A DNA stretch of 64,000 bases from Paraburkholderia largidicola (GCF_013426895.1 NZ_AP023175.1:2356001-2420000); one strand, 5' to 3'; positions 1 to 9,623 are shown, numbered from the stretch's first letter. The notes: generated by a model from the sequence alone, not told the origin. Made by a program: numbers and translations.

Positions 1-79
1 GCGTAGACGGCGTGTGCGTATGCACGCCGATGTACGTTTGTGTTACTATGAAATTAAGAGTTTCGATGGGAGATGGATC

Positions 80-577
80 GTGGCACGTGTCGTGGAGAAG
101 GCCGGTACGGTGTGTCCGGTGTCGAGGTCGCTGGATGTCGTCGGCGACCGGTGGTCGATGCTCGTCCTGCGGGAGCTGTACATGGGCGCAGCGCGTTTCG
201 AGGAGATACAGATCCAGACGGAAGCGACGCCGCAAATGCTGGCGACGCGTCTGAAATCGCTCGAGGCGGACGGCATGATCGAGCGTCAACCGTATAGCGA
301 GAAGCCGCTGCGTTACGAATATCGTCTGACGGAGAAAGGGCGGGCGTTTTATCCCGTGATTCACGCGTTACGCGCGTGGGGGGAGACGTGGTGCAAGGAG
401 AAGCACGAGGACATCGCGGTGCGCTTCGTGCATCGCAAGTGCGGCCACGATGTCGGGCTGGCGAACGTGTGTCCGCATTGTGGCGAACACGTGGAGCGAA
501 AGGACCTGGAGTCGACCCTCAGCAGCCAGTTCGCCAACGAGCGCGCCGAGCGGCGCGCCGCATTCAAGCGCAAGTGA
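80..577 (+). CDS. HxlR-family winged-helix transcriptional regulator
   Basis: A 165-residue DNA-binding regulator of the HxlR family (MarR-like winged helix, normally a dimer). The winged helix spans about residues 12-100: it opens with a Cys in CPVSRSLDVVGDRWSML and includes TRLKSLEADGMIERQPY at the wing. The last 45 residues carry two Cys groups (RKCGHD and VCPHCGE) that look like a small zinc ribbon, which most HxlR proteins lack. I chose the GTG at 80 because GGGAGA lies about seven bases before it; an in-frame ATG at 14 would add 22 unfamiliar residues. The gene converges on the MFS exporter. Its effector and targets cannot be read from the sequence. Confidence 0.85.
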   Translation: MARVVEKAGTVCPVSRSLDVVGDRWSMLVLRELYMGAARFEEIQIQTEATPQMLATRLKSLEADGMIERQPYSEKPLRYEYRLTEKGRAFYPVIHALRAWGETWCKEKHEDIAVRFVHRKCGHDVGLANVCPHCGEHVERKDLESTLSSQFANERAERRAAFKRK

Positions 578-578
578 A

Positions 579-604
579 AAGCGCGGCGCGAAGACGCCGC
601 GCTT
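579..604. terminator. Hairpin between convergent HxlR and MFS genes
   Basis: A 10-bp GC-rich stem (AAGCGCGGCG / CGCCGCGCTT) with a 6-base loop sits directly after the HxlR stop and before the MFS stop. There is no long T-run, so intrinsic termination is plausible but not certain. Confidence 0.5.
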
Positions 605-610
605 CGCGCA

Positions 611-1867
611 TCACACGCACTCGGTCTGAACTTCGTTGGATGCCACGGGCGCGGCGACCTGCGTGGCGTTGTTGCGCGAACGGAAACTCGCCAGCGTGAC
701 GAGGCCGAGAATCGCGAGCACGCTGCCGAACCAGAAATCGACGGGAATGCCGGCGTGATCGACGATCGTGCCGCCCACCGACGAACCCACGGCGATCGCC
801 ACCTGAATGATGCCGACGAACAGCGCCGAACCCGCTTCGGGCAAATCGGGCGACGCTTCCTGCATCCACACGCTCACGCACAGCGGAATCGCGCCGAACG
901 CGACGCCCCACGCGAGTACGATGCCCGTCACGACAGGCGCCATGTCGCTGAGCAGCGGCATGGTCAGCAACGCGAACATCAGCAGCAAGGTCACCGTGGC
1001 GAGCGAGCCCTTGAGCCTGCGGGCAACGAACGTCGATACCGCGAAGTTCGAAAAGAAACCGATGATGCCGAAGCCGAGCAGCACGGCGGTGATGGTCGAC
1101 GTGCTGAAATGCGCGTTCTGCAGAAACGGCGCGATATACGTGTACGACGAGAAATGCGCGCCGAAAATCAGCGCGACCATCAACAGGCTCTTGCGCGGAA
1201 ACGGACGGCGCACGAGCGTCACGAGATCGGCGAAACGCAAGGCCGCTGCGGACGGCAGCGACGGCAGCAGTGCAATCTGCGAAATCAGCGCGACGCTCAC
1301 GAGCACGGCCGTCGCGATGAACGACATGCGCCACGAAGCGAGACTCGCGATGAAGGTGCCGAGAGGAACGCCGATCACCGTCGCGCAGGTGACGCCGGCG
1401 AGAATCGTAGCGGTCGCGCGGGGCGCTTCGTGCGCTTTCACCAGACGCCCCGCCGCCGCGAGCGCGAGCGTCCAGAAGCCGCCGAGCGCGGCACCGAGCA
1501 GCGCGCGGCCCACGAGCATCATCGGGAAATTCGGTGCGAACGCCGACAGCAGGTTCGACGCGAGCAGCATCACCGTCAGCAGGATGAGAATCAGCCGGCG
1601 GTTCACGCGCCCGGCGGCGAGCATCAGACCCGGCGCGGAGATGGCGGCCATGATGCCGGGAATCGTCACCATCAGGCCGGCTGTGCCCGGCAAGACGTCG
1701 AAGGTCTGCGCGACTTGCGGCAGGAGACCCACGGGCAGAAATTCCGTCGTCACGAACGCGAATGCGCCGACTGTCACCGACGCTACCGCGAGCCATGCGC
1801 GCAACGGCGAAGACGTGCCGTCGGCGACGTCTGGCGTGTTGCTCGAAGCGTTGTTTTCGAAGTTCAT
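611..1867 (-). CDS. MFS exporter, DHA1 (AraJ/NepI-like)
   Basis: A 418-residue inner-membrane transporter of the major facilitator superfamily with about 12 hydrophobic helices. The first helix region carries TEFLPVGLLPQVA, a signature of the drug/sugar/nucleoside efflux group that includes AraJ and NepI, so proton-driven export of a small molecule is the likely role; the substrate cannot be told. The N-terminal ~30 residues are polar (MNFENNASSN). The start at 1867 avoids a 31-residue arginine-rich extension available from an upstream ATG at 1960. It faces away from the tannase gene across about 400 bases and converges with the HxlR regulator, which could control it. Confidence 0.85.
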   Translation of the reverse strand: MNFENNASSNTPDVADGTSSPLRAWLAVASVTVGAFAFVTTEFLPVGLLPQVAQTFDVLPGTAGLMVTIPGIMAAISAPGLMLAAGRVNRRLILILLTVMLLASNLLSAFAPNFPMMLVGRALLGAALGGFWTLALAAAGRLVKAHEAPRATATILAGVTCATVIGVPLGTFIASLASWRMSFIATAVLVSVALISQIALLPSLPSAAALRFADLVTLVRRPFPRKSLLMVALIFGAHFSSYTYIAPFLQNAHFSTSTITAVLLGFGIIGFFSNFAVSTFVARRLKGSLATVTLLLMFALLTMPLLSDMAPVVTGIVLAWGVAFGAIPLCVSVWMQEASPDLPEAGSALFVGIIQVAIAVGSSVGGTIVDHAGIPVDFWFGSVLAILGLVTLASFRSRNNATQVAAPVASNEVQTECV

Positions 1868-2264
1868 GTCTTTATCGCTGATCGATGAATGGGTGCGTGG
1901 CGTGCGGCGTCGCACGCTGCACCATTGAGGTGAGTGGGCAACGACATGCGTCGCCGCCATTTGCGCGCCACCATATCACCGCTTCTGAAAACAGGCAGAC
2001 GGATTGCAAATCCCGCGTTGGGCGCGTGGTTTCAGGCGTTGACACGCCTTGTCCCGGTGCATGTGGGAGATTGTGCCGTCGAAGAGTTAGCGCAGGCTTA
2101 GCTGGCCACCGTCCACGCGCCGATAACAAAAACAGATTGAATCGCGCCAAATTGGCAATCGTGTCAGTCCCTTACGTTGGCTATCCTGAGCGTGCGACTG
2201 GTTGCTTGTTCTGCTAACGGCGCATCGCGCGAGCGCCGCATTCCGATGACAACAGGAGACAGAG
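1868..2264. other. Intergenic region between divergent MFS and tannase genes
   Basis: About 400 bases with no convincing gene. A TTGACA hexamer at 2039-2044 is flanked by AGGCG/CGCCT arms, giving a small dyad that could be a promoter or operator, but no good -10 lies at the right distance. Open frames here are short and have no recognisable content. Confidence 0.4.
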
Positions 2265-4100
2265 ATGCGTGTGATCTGCAACGCAGGATCGCTTGCGTGC
2301 GCCTTGCCGACAGGGGCGGGCGCAGGGCGTGTGACAGAACGTGTGCAACATGACTTCATGCGCCGCCTGCTGGCCGCGTTCACCTTGCTCGTCTCGCTGC
2401 TGGCGGCGTTGGCCTGGCCGTCCGGCGCGCATGCCGCAGCGGGCCTCGCCAATCTGCCCGCCGTGATGCCCGCGATGAACTGCGCAGCCGTCGCGGGACT
2501 CGACCTGAGCGGCGTGACGGACGGCACGGTCACGATCACCTCGGCCGTCGTGCTGCCGGCGGGAACGGCTGTCGGGCAGCGTACGCTGCCCGCGCCCGTG
2601 TGCGACGTGAAGGGCACGATCGGACCGGGTGCGTCGTTATTCGAACTGCAACTGCCGACGCAGGGCTGGACCCAGCGCTATCTGCAAACGGGCTGCGGCG
2701 GCCTGTGCGGCAACCTGTCAGTCAACGCACCGATGGCATCGACCTGCGTGCCCGTCACCAACGGACAGATCGCGATGGCCGCCACCGACATGGGCCACGA
2801 AGGCGGCAACGACGGTTCATGGGCGCTCGACCCGAAGGCGAAGCTCGACTTCGCGTATCGCGCGGAGCACGCGACGGCGCAAGTGGCGAAGGCGATCATC
2901 AACAAGTTCTACGCGCGGCCCGCGAAATACGCGTACTTCGACGGTTGCTCCGATGGCGGGCGCGAAGCGCTGATGGAAGCGCAGCGCTATCCCGACGATT
3001 TCGACGGTATTGCAGCAGGCGCGCCCGCCAACGACCTGATCGTGCAGAACACCTTCCATCACGGCTGGGCGGCCGCCGCGAACATCGATCCGAAGACGGG
3101 CAAATACATTCTGCTCGCGGACAAGTTGCCGCTCGTCCATGCCGCTGTATTGAAGGCGTGCGACGGCATCGACGGTGTGACGGATGGCGTGGTCGACCGT
3201 CCGCAGGCGTGTCGTTTCGATCCCGCGACGCTGGTGTGCGCGAAAGGGCAGGCGGCGTCGACGTGTCTGTCCGAGGCCGAAGCGACCGTGGTGCGCAAGA
3301 TTCATGACGGCGCAACCGACGCCAGCGGCGCGCGTCTGGAGCCGTTCGTCTCGCGCGAATGGGGTTCGGAGTTGAACTGGAGTCTGTTCGTGCCGACGAC
3401 AGATGCCGGGCCGAGCGGCAGCATCAACTTCGTGATGCCGTTCCTGCGCTATCTCGACTACTTCAATGGATCGAATGCGTCGGCGGCGTTCAGCGACCTG
3501 AAATTCACGATCGATGCGTTCCTGAAGACCGTGCCGACCTCGAAGTATCTCGCGGCGACCGACCCTGACCTGCATCCGTTCGAACGTCGCGGCGGCAAGC
3601 TGATGTTGTGGCATGGCCTCGAAGATCAGCACATCTCGCCGCGCTCGACCATCGAGTACTACACCGCGATGAAGAGCGTGATGGGCAGCGAGCGTGTCGA
3701 CACCTTCGCGAAGCTCTATCTGTTCCCTGGCGTCGCGCATTGCGGCGGCGGAGATGGTCCGAATACGTTCGATATCCTCACGCCGCTGATGTCATGGACG
3801 GAGACGGGCGCGAAGCCGGGCAAGATCGTCGCGTCGATCGTCGATTCGACGGGGCAAACCACGCGCACACGCCCGGTATTCCCGTATCCGGCCGTGGCGC
3901 GCTACACCGGCTCGGGCAGCACCGACGACGCGTCGAACTTCGTGTCGGCGGAAGGCGACACGCATGTCGATCTGAACTGGATGGGAGAGTGGCTCTACTC
4001 GCCGGGTTATGAGGCGTGGTGCCAGGCGCAGGGCTCGCAGCTGAACTGCACGGGCGGCAACAACTGGAGCAGCTATCGGAAGACGTCCCACGGGTTCTAG
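2265..4100 (+). CDS. Tannase/feruloyl esterase family secreted esterase
   Basis: A secreted serine esterase of the tannase/feruloyl esterase family, expected to hydrolyse ester bonds of plant phenolics (gallate or hydroxycinnamate esters). The nucleophile is in GCSDGGREAL near residue 229, with the family's vicinal Cys; the acid is the Asp of WHGLEDQH near 454 and the base the His of VAHCGGG near 492, a full triad. A clear signal peptide (hydrophobic core AAFTLLVSLLAALAW, cleavage after GAHA) begins at the internal Met at 2358. The ATG at 2265 has the better Shine-Dalgarno (CAGGAGACAG) but would put 31 residues before the signal; the functional start may be either. Length (580-611) fits the family. 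Confidence 0.88.
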   Translation: MRVICNAGSLACALPTGAGAGRVTERVQHDFMRRLLAAFTLLVSLLAALAWPSGAHAAAGLANLPAVMPAMNCAAVAGLDLSGVTDGTVTITSAVVLPAGTAVGQRTLPAPVCDVKGTIGPGASLFELQLPTQGWTQRYLQTGCGGLCGNLSVNAPMASTCVPVTNGQIAMAATDMGHEGGNDGSWALDPKAKLDFAYRAEHATAQVAKAIINKFYARPAKYAYFDGCSDGGREALMEAQRYPDDFDGIAAGAPANDLIVQNTFHHGWAAAANIDPKTGKYILLADKLPLVHAAVLKACDGIDGVTDGVVDRPQACRFDPATLVCAKGQAASTCLSEAEATVVRKIHDGATDASGARLEPFVSREWGSELNWSLFVPTTDAGPSGSINFVMPFLRYLDYFNGSNASAAFSDLKFTIDAFLKTVPTSKYLAATDPDLHPFERRGGKLMLWHGLEDQHISPRSTIEYYTAMKSVMGSERVDTFAKLYLFPGVAHCGGGDGPNTFDILTPLMSWTETGAKPGKIVASIVDSTGQTTRTRPVFPYPAVARYTGSGSTDDASNFVSAEGDTHVDLNWMGEWLYSPGYEAWCQAQGSQLNCTGGNNWSSYRKTSHGF

Positions 4101-4153
4101 GCGATGATCGCGCGCCGTCTTTTCATGACGGGCGGCGCGCGCTCAATGCGCCC

Positions 4154-5011
4154 TCAGGTGGTCGCAACGAGAAACGCTTCACCCGTCGACGGCTTCAGAC
4201 CATCGGACCGGCCAGCGAAGTAGCGCTCGATCAGATCGGCCGTCGACACATGTTTGACGCCCTTGAAACCCGCTTCACGCGCGAGCGTGAGCATTTCGAC
4301 CGGTTTGAAGAAACTGACGAACGGCGTGCCCGCTGCCCGCGCGCGCTCGTAGACGAACTCATGCTGCGCGCGCTCGGCGGGATCGATCAGATCGAGCGGC
4401 AGCAGGAAGGTCATCGCCAGCGTCGAGCCCGGCGCGAGTTTCGCGATCTGACGCAGCGTCGCCAGATTCGCCTCGCGCGTCAGGTACATCGAGACACCCG
4501 TCGATGCGATCACGGCGGGCGCACTCGCATCGAAACCTGCGTCCGCGATCTGTTCCCACCACGACTGACCCGCCTCGAAGTCGACGGGGACGAGCCGCAG
4601 CCAGTCGGGAATGCGATAATCCAGTTCGAGCAGGCGCTCACGTTTCCATGACACAGCGCCCGGCCGATCCACTTCGAAGACTCGCAGCCGCGACGCGATG
4701 CGCGGCTTGCGCTGCGCAAACGTATCGAGACCCGCGCCGAGAATGACGTACTGACCGACGCCACGATCCGCCTGCTCCGCAACCAGGTCTTCGATAAAAC
4801 GCGCGCGGCCCACGATCGACGCGCGATAGCCGCGCGTTCCCTGCGCGTCCATGTCGGGACGTTCACGCCAGCTTTTGTCGGGCGCCGCGAGCCGCAGTCC
4901 GACTTCGTCGTCGAGCACGTGCGGCGGCGCATCGACCTGAACGTGCATCGCGCGCCACAGCGCGACGCGCACGGCAGTGGTGTCCGCCGCGACAGTTTGT
5001 TTTTCTTCCAT
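4154..5011 (-). CDS. Class I SAM-dependent methyltransferase, LCM-like (TIGR00027 type)
   Basis: A 285-residue methyltransferase of the leucine carboxyl methyltransferase-like family that is often annotated by TIGR00027. The SAM-binding motif is YVILGAGLDTFAQRKP, followed by an acidic strand end (VFEVDRPGAV) and the later STGVSMYLTREA segment typical of the group. It is cytosolic; the methyl acceptor is not known for most members. The ATG at 5011 has a strong GGGAGG site eight bases upstream, which decides it over an ATG at 5077. It converges with the tannase gene and is divergent from the export operon. Confidence 0.85.
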   Translation of the reverse strand: MEEKQTVAADTTAVRVALWRAMHVQVDAPPHVLDDEVGLRLAAPDKSWRERPDMDAQGTRGYRASIVGRARFIEDLVAEQADRGVGQYVILGAGLDTFAQRKPRIASRLRVFEVDRPGAVSWKRERLLELDYRIPDWLRLVPVDFEAGQSWWEQIADAGFDASAPAVIASTGVSMYLTREANLATLRQIAKLAPGSTLAMTFLLPLDLIDPAERAQHEFVYERARAAGTPFVSFFKPVEMLTLAREAGFKGVKHVSTADLIERYFAGRSDGLKPSTGEAFLVATT

Positions 5012-5320
5012 GATGCCTCCCTCGGAAATCGAACGCCGACGGCCAGAATCTAAACCGTTAGCGCAGATGCCTGTCAACTTTTGCGCGGTGCGACGGGATG
5101 CTTATCGCATACACCGCAACGCTTTGCCATGGACGAATCGTAAGCACTCCCGGCGTTTTGCACGCAAGCACTGTGTCGTTGCAAGCGGGATGCCAGGCCC
5201 GTACAGACGCGGGCAGGGCGCGGCGCTATACTGTGGACCCATTTACACGCGATAAGTCGCCAGCGTGGCGATGCGTCGAGACGCGCGACGGCATCCACCC
5301 TGCGGCAACGGCATAAGAAA
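5012..5320. other. Upstream region of the ABC export operon
   Basis: About 310 bases between the divergent methyltransferase and adaptor genes. A TATACT hexamer at 5227-5232 is the best -10 candidate for the plus-strand operon, but no good -35 lies 16-18 bases before it. No gene is seen. Confidence 0.35.
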
Positions 5321-6529
5321 TTGGCAGATCACGATCTGAAGCGGCTGAAAATCGACCGGCCAGCCGTCGCTACGGGCGGCCGCCGGCGCAACTGGATCGG
5401 CTACGGGGTCGTCGCGCTGATCCTCGTCGTCGCGCTCGTCGTCGGCCTCAGGCTGGCGAGTCCACAGACCGTCGAGACCACGACCGTGGTGTCGGCTTAT
5501 CCCTCGCAAACCTATACGCTGCTCAATGCAACGGGCTATGTCGTGCCGCAGCGCAAGGCAGCGGTGTCTTCGAAGGCGCAGGGGCGCCTCGAATGGCTCG
5601 GCGTGCTGGAAGGCACGCGCGTGAAAAAAGACGAGATCATCGCGCGGATCGAGAGTCACGACGTCGAGGCGTCGCTTGCGCAGGCGAAGGCGCAGATCAA
5701 GGTTGCGCAGGCGAACCTCGCGCTACAGCAGGCCGAACTGAAGAACGCCGAGGTCAACTTGCGGCGCTCGAAAATCCTGGCGCCGAACGGCGCGATCTCC
5801 GCCACCCAGTACGACGCCGATGTCGCGCGCTACGACAAGGCGGTGGCGTCGATCGACAATAGCCGCGCCGCCATCGTGGCCGCACAGGCGAATGCGCAGG
5901 CCGCGCAGGTCGCCGTCGATCAGACCGTGATCCGTTCGCCGTTCGACGGCGTGGTCATCGAAAAGCACGCAAACGTCGGCGACAACATCACGCCGTTTTC
6001 GCAGGCATCGGACAGCAAGGGCGCTGTCGTCACCATCGCCGACATGGACACGCTCGAAGTCGAAGCCGACGTCGCCGAATCGAACATCGGCAAGATCGCT
6101 GTGAACGCGCCTTGCGAGATACAGCTCGACGCGTTGCCGGACATGCGCCTGGCGGGCAGCGTGTCGCGCATCGTGCCGACCGTCGACCGTTCGAAAGCGA
6201 CGGTGCTCGTCAAGGTGCGCTTCGTCGATCGCGATGCGCGCGTGCTGCCCGACATGAGCGCGAAAATCGCGTTTCTGTCGAAGCCGGTGCCACCCGACGA
6301 CCGCAAGCCGGTGGTCGCGGTGCAGCCGGCTGCTATCGTCGAGCGCGATGGCCGCAAGGTGGCGTTCGTCGTCAAGGACGACAGCGTGCACGAAGTGCCC
6401 GTCACCACGGGCGCGACGCTCGGCGAACTGGTCGAAGTCAGCGGCGTGCGCCCCGGCGACGTGCTGGTGCGCGCGCCGAACGAGCACATCAAGGACGGCG
6501 CCAAAGTCACCGTGGCGAAGAAACAGTGA
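5321..6529 (+). CDS. HlyD/RND-type periplasmic adaptor subunit of ABC exporter
   Basis: A 402-residue membrane-fusion protein linking an inner-membrane ABC exporter to the outer membrane. A single helix (residues about 26-45, VVALILVVALVVGL) anchors it. Two lipoyl halves (around AAVSSKAQGRLEWLGVLEG and VIRSPFDGVVIEKHANVGD) flank an alpha-helical hairpin rich in Ala/Gln (about 110-200), followed by a beta-barrel domain. The start is unusual: the first in-frame candidate is TTG at 5321 with only a weak AAGAAA before it. Its stop overlaps the ATPase start (GTGA), so the two are translationally coupled. The context (adaptor, ATPase, two permeases) is that of a MacA/DevB-type export system. Confidence 0.87.
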   Translation: MADHDLKRLKIDRPAVATGGRRRNWIGYGVVALILVVALVVGLRLASPQTVETTTVVSAYPSQTYTLLNATGYVVPQRKAAVSSKAQGRLEWLGVLEGTRVKKDEIIARIESHDVEASLAQAKAQIKVAQANLALQQAELKNAEVNLRRSKILAPNGAISATQYDADVARYDKAVASIDNSRAAIVAAQANAQAAQVAVDQTVIRSPFDGVVIEKHANVGDNITPFSQASDSKGAVVTIADMDTLEVEADVAESNIGKIAVNAPCEIQLDALPDMRLAGSVSRIVPTVDRSKATVLVKVRFVDRDARVLPDMSAKIAFLSKPVPPDDRKPVVAVQPAAIVERDGRKVAFVVKDDSVHEVPVTTGATLGELVEVSGVRPGDVLVRAPNEHIKDGAKVTVAKKQ

Positions 6530-7233
6530 GCGAGCCGATCAACGCGGCGCAGCCGCTCGTCGACATCCGGCATCTCGTCAAATCGTACCGGCGCGGCGTG
6601 CAGACCGTGCCCGTGTTGTCCGACATCACGCTGGCGATCGGCGAAGGCGACTTCATCGCGCTGATGGGGCCGTCGGGCTCGGGCAAGAGCACGCTGCTCA
6701 ATCTGATTGCGGGCATCGACCGGCCGGACGGCGGCGAACTGCGCGTCGGCGGACTGGATATCACACGGCTCAACGAATCCGCGCTCGCGCAGTGGCGCGC
6801 GGCGCATGTCGGCTTCATCTTCCAGTTCTATAACCTGATGCCCGTGCTGACGGCGTTCGAGAACATCGAACTGCCACTGATGCTCACGCGCCTGACGCGC
6901 AAGGAGCGGCGCGAGCGCGTCGCGCTCGTGCTCGACATGGTGAATCTGGGCAATCGCGCGAATCATTACCCATCGGAGCTGTCGGGCGGGCAACAGCAGC
7001 GCGTCGCGATTGCGCGCGCATTGATCACGGACCCGACGCTGATCGTCGCCGACGAACCGACGGGCGACCTGGACCGCACCTCCGCCGAGGAAGTGCTCGC
7101 CATGTTGCAGCGCCTGAACCGCGAATTGGGCAAGACGATCATTATGGTCACGCACGACGCGCACGCGGCGGGCGCGGCACGTGCGCTCGTGCATCTGGAG
7201 AAGGGAGAGCTGATCGATGGCACGGCTCGTTGA
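6526..7233 (+). CDS. ABC exporter ATPase (MacB/LolD class)
   Basis: A 235-residue nucleotide-binding subunit that powers the exporter. Visible motifs in order are Walker A GPSGSGKST, the Q-loop in FIFQFYNLMP, the signature LSGGQQQR, Walker B LIVADEPTGDLD and the switch His in MVTHD. The PTGDLD form is characteristic of the LolD/MacB/FtsE group. It starts with GTG at 6526, overlapping the adaptor stop by GTGA, and is followed 33 bases later by the first permease. Confidence 0.93.
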   Translation: MSEPINAAQPLVDIRHLVKSYRRGVQTVPVLSDITLAIGEGDFIALMGPSGSGKSTLLNLIAGIDRPDGGELRVGGLDITRLNESALAQWRAAHVGFIFQFYNLMPVLTAFENIELPLMLTRLTRKERRERVALVLDMVNLGNRANHYPSELSGGQQQRVAIARALITDPTLIVADEPTGDLDRTSAEEVLAMLQRLNRELGKTIIMVTHDAHAAGAARALVHLEKGELIDGTAR

Positions 7234-7266
7234 GACGCGCGAACCCGCTCGCGCAAGCAAGGCGCC

Positions 7267-8421
7267 ATGTACCTGCTGAAGCTGATCACGCGTAACGCGC
7301 TGCGGCACAAGCTGCGCACGACGCTGACCGTGCTCGGCCTGATGATCGCCGTGCTCGCGTTCGGGCTGCTGCATACCGTGATCGACGCGTGGTATGCGGG
7401 CGCGGCGGCGGCCTCGAATGCGCGGCTCGTGACGCGCAACTCGATCTCGCTCGCGTTCCCGCTGCCGCTCAGCTACGAGAACCGCATTCGCGGCGTCGAC
7501 GGCGTGACACTGGTTGCGCGCTCGAACTGGTTCGGCGGCGTTTACCGCGACCCGAAAAACTTCTTCGCGCAGTTCGCCGTATCGGACAACTATCTCGACC
7601 TGTACCCTGAGTTCATTCTGCCCGCGCAGCAGCGTTCCGATTACGAGCGCGACCGCAAGGGCTGCCTGATCGGCCGGCAGCTTGCGACTGCATACGGATT
7701 CAAGGTGGGCGACGTGATCCCCATCAAGGGGACGATCTATCCGGGCACGTGGGAATTCGTCGTGCGCGGCATTCTGGATGGCCGCGACGAATCGACGATC
7801 ACACGCCAGATGATCTTTCACTGGGACTATCTGAACGAATCCGTGCGCAAGATGCCGGGGCGGCGCGCGGATCAGGTCGGCGTGTACGTGGTCGGCATCG
7901 ACAATCCTGACGATGCCGCCGCGATTTCCCGCAACGTCGACAACGTGTTCAAGAACTCGCTCGCCGAAACGTTGACGGAGACGGAGCAGGCGTTTCAACT
8001 CGGTTTCGTCGCGATGTCGAATCAGATCATCGCGGCGATTCGCCTCGTGTCGTACGTCGTGATCGTCATCATCATGGCCGTGATGGCGAACGCAATGGCG
8101 ATGAGCGCGCGCGAGCGCACCACCGAATACGCGACCCTCAAGGCGCTCGGCTTCGGGCCGGGCTTTCTCGCGCTGCTGATGTTCGGCGAGTCGCTGACCA
8201 TCTGCACGGTCGGCGCGGGCCTCGGCATGCTCGCGACGCCGCCCGCTGCGAGCTTCTTCAAGCAGGCGACGGGCGGCGTGTTCCCGGTGTTCACCGTGTC
8301 GCGCGAAACGATGCTGCAGCAGGCCGCGTGCGCGCTCGTCGTCGGGCTGGCTGCGGCGATCATTCCCGCGATTCAGGCGGCGCGCGTGCGGATCGTCGAA
8401 GGCCTGCGGGCGATCGGCTGA
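7267..8421 (+). CDS. ABC exporter permease 1 (FtsX/MacB type)
   Basis: A 384-residue permease with the four-helix FtsX/MacB layout: one helix near the N terminus (about 17-40), a large periplasmic domain (about 45-250) and three helices at the C terminus. The conserved ERTTEYATLKALGFGPGFL loop that contacts the ATPase is present near residue 280. It pairs with the second permease to form a heterodimeric channel; unlike classical MacB, no ATPase is fused to it. The transported compound is unknown. Confidence 0.88.
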   Translation: MYLLKLITRNALRHKLRTTLTVLGLMIAVLAFGLLHTVIDAWYAGAAAASNARLVTRNSISLAFPLPLSYENRIRGVDGVTLVARSNWFGGVYRDPKNFFAQFAVSDNYLDLYPEFILPAQQRSDYERDRKGCLIGRQLATAYGFKVGDVIPIKGTIYPGTWEFVVRGILDGRDESTITRQMIFHWDYLNESVRKMPGRRADQVGVYVVGIDNPDDAAAISRNVDNVFKNSLAETLTETEQAFQLGFVAMSNQIIAAIRLVSYVVIVIIMAVMANAMAMSARERTTEYATLKALGFGPGFLALLMFGESLTICTVGAGLGMLATPPAASFFKQATGGVFPVFTVSRETMLQQAACALVVGLAAAIIPAIQAARVRIVEGLRAIG

Positions 8422-8456
8422 ATTCAACGCAACGCAAGGACATAGGCAAGCACAAC

Positions 8457-9623
8457 GTGGCCATTCCGCTTTCGTACATCGCCCGCAACCTGTGGACGCG
8501 CCGTCTGACCACGGCGCTGACGGCGGGCGGCCTCGCGCTGGTGGTGTTCGTGTTCGCGACGGTGCTGATGCTGGATGCGGGGCTCAAAAAGACGCTGGTT
8601 TCGACGGGCGAAGCGGACAACGTCGTCGTGATCCGCAAGGGCGCGGAGACGGAAGTGCAGAGTGCGATCGACCGCGGCCAGGCCAACGTGATCGAAATGC
8701 ATCCCGCCGTGGCGATGGGCGGTGATGGCAAGCGGATGGCGTCGAAGGAATCCGTCGTGCTGATCTCGCTGCTGAAGCTGGGCACGGGCAAGCCGTCGAA
8801 CGTGGTGATACGCGGCGTGTCGCCAGCGGGCATGAGCTTGCGGCCGCAAGTGAAGCTCGCGTCGGGGCGCATGTTCGCGCCGGGATCGTCGGAGATCATC
8901 GTGGGCAGCAGTATTGCGAAGGGCTTCAGCGGCACGCAACTGGGCGAGCATCTGCGTTTCGCGCAGCGCGACTGGACCGTGGTCGGCACTTTCGATGCGG
9001 GCGGCAGCGGCTTCGATTCGGAAATCTGGGGCGACGTCGATCAGTTGATGCAGTCGTTCCGACGCACCAGTTATTCGTCGATGGTAGTGCGGCTCGCGGC
9101 GTCCGATCAGTTCGAGCGCTTCAGGGCCGACATCGACGTCGACCCGCGCCTCGCGGAGGAAGCGAAGCGCGAGCAGACGTTCTATAGCGACCAGTCGAAG
9201 GCGCTGTCGACCTTTCTCAACATCCTGGGCTTTACGCTGTCGACGATCTTTTCGATTGCCGCGATGATCGGCGCGATGATCACGATGTACGCGTCCGTCG
9301 CCAATCGCGTCGCCGAAATCGGCACGCTGCGCGCGCTAGGCTTCCAGCGCGCGAACGTGCTGGCTGCATTTCTGATCGAGGCGGTGTTGCTGGGGCTGGT
9401 GGGCGGATTGGCGGGTCTGGGGTGTGCGGCCTTCATGCAGTTCGCGTCGTTTTCGACGACGAACTTCCAGACCTTTGCGGACTTGTCGTTCCGGTTCATC
9501 CTGACGCCCGCGATTGTCGGGAAGACGCTGGTGTTTTCGATGACGATGGGGCTCGTCGGCGGTTTTTTGCCCGCGATGCGGGCGGCGCGTATGAATATCG
9601 TCGATGCATTGCGTGCGCGGTGA
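8457..9623 (+). CDS. ABC exporter permease 2 (FtsX/MacB type)
   Basis: A 388-residue second permease of the same class, starting MAIPLSYIARNLWTRRLTT with a GTG codon at 8457 and carrying NRVAEIGTLRALGFQRANVL as the ATPase-contact loop. The N-terminal helix (about 20-42) and three C-terminal helices bracket a periplasmic domain. It is the last gene of the operon; sequence divergence from permease 1 suggests an obligate heterodimer. The upstream AAGGA is rather distant (about 17 bases), so the exact start is uncertain. Confidence 0.87.
   Translation: MAIPLSYIARNLWTRRLTTALTAGGLALVVFVFATVLMLDAGLKKTLVSTGEADNVVVIRKGAETEVQSAIDRGQANVIEMHPAVAMGGDGKRMASKESVVLISLLKLGTGKPSNVVIRGVSPAGMSLRPQVKLASGRMFAPGSSEIIVGSSIAKGFSGTQLGEHLRFAQRDWTVVGTFDAGGSGFDSEIWGDVDQLMQSFRRTSYSSMVVRLAASDQFERFRADIDVDPRLAEEAKREQTFYSDQSKALSTFLNILGFTLSTIFSIAAMIGAMITMYASVANRVAEIGTLRALGFQRANVLAAFLIEAVLLGLVGGLAGLGCAAFMQFASFSTTNFQTFADLSFRFILTPAIVGKTLVFSMTMGLVGGFLPAMRAARMNIVDALRAR

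Noticed and set aside
5920..8427. 835-codon minus-strand open frame
   Set aside because: It lies wholly opposite the export operon, is Arg/His-rich and mirrors the GC-rich third positions of real genes; an antisense artefact.
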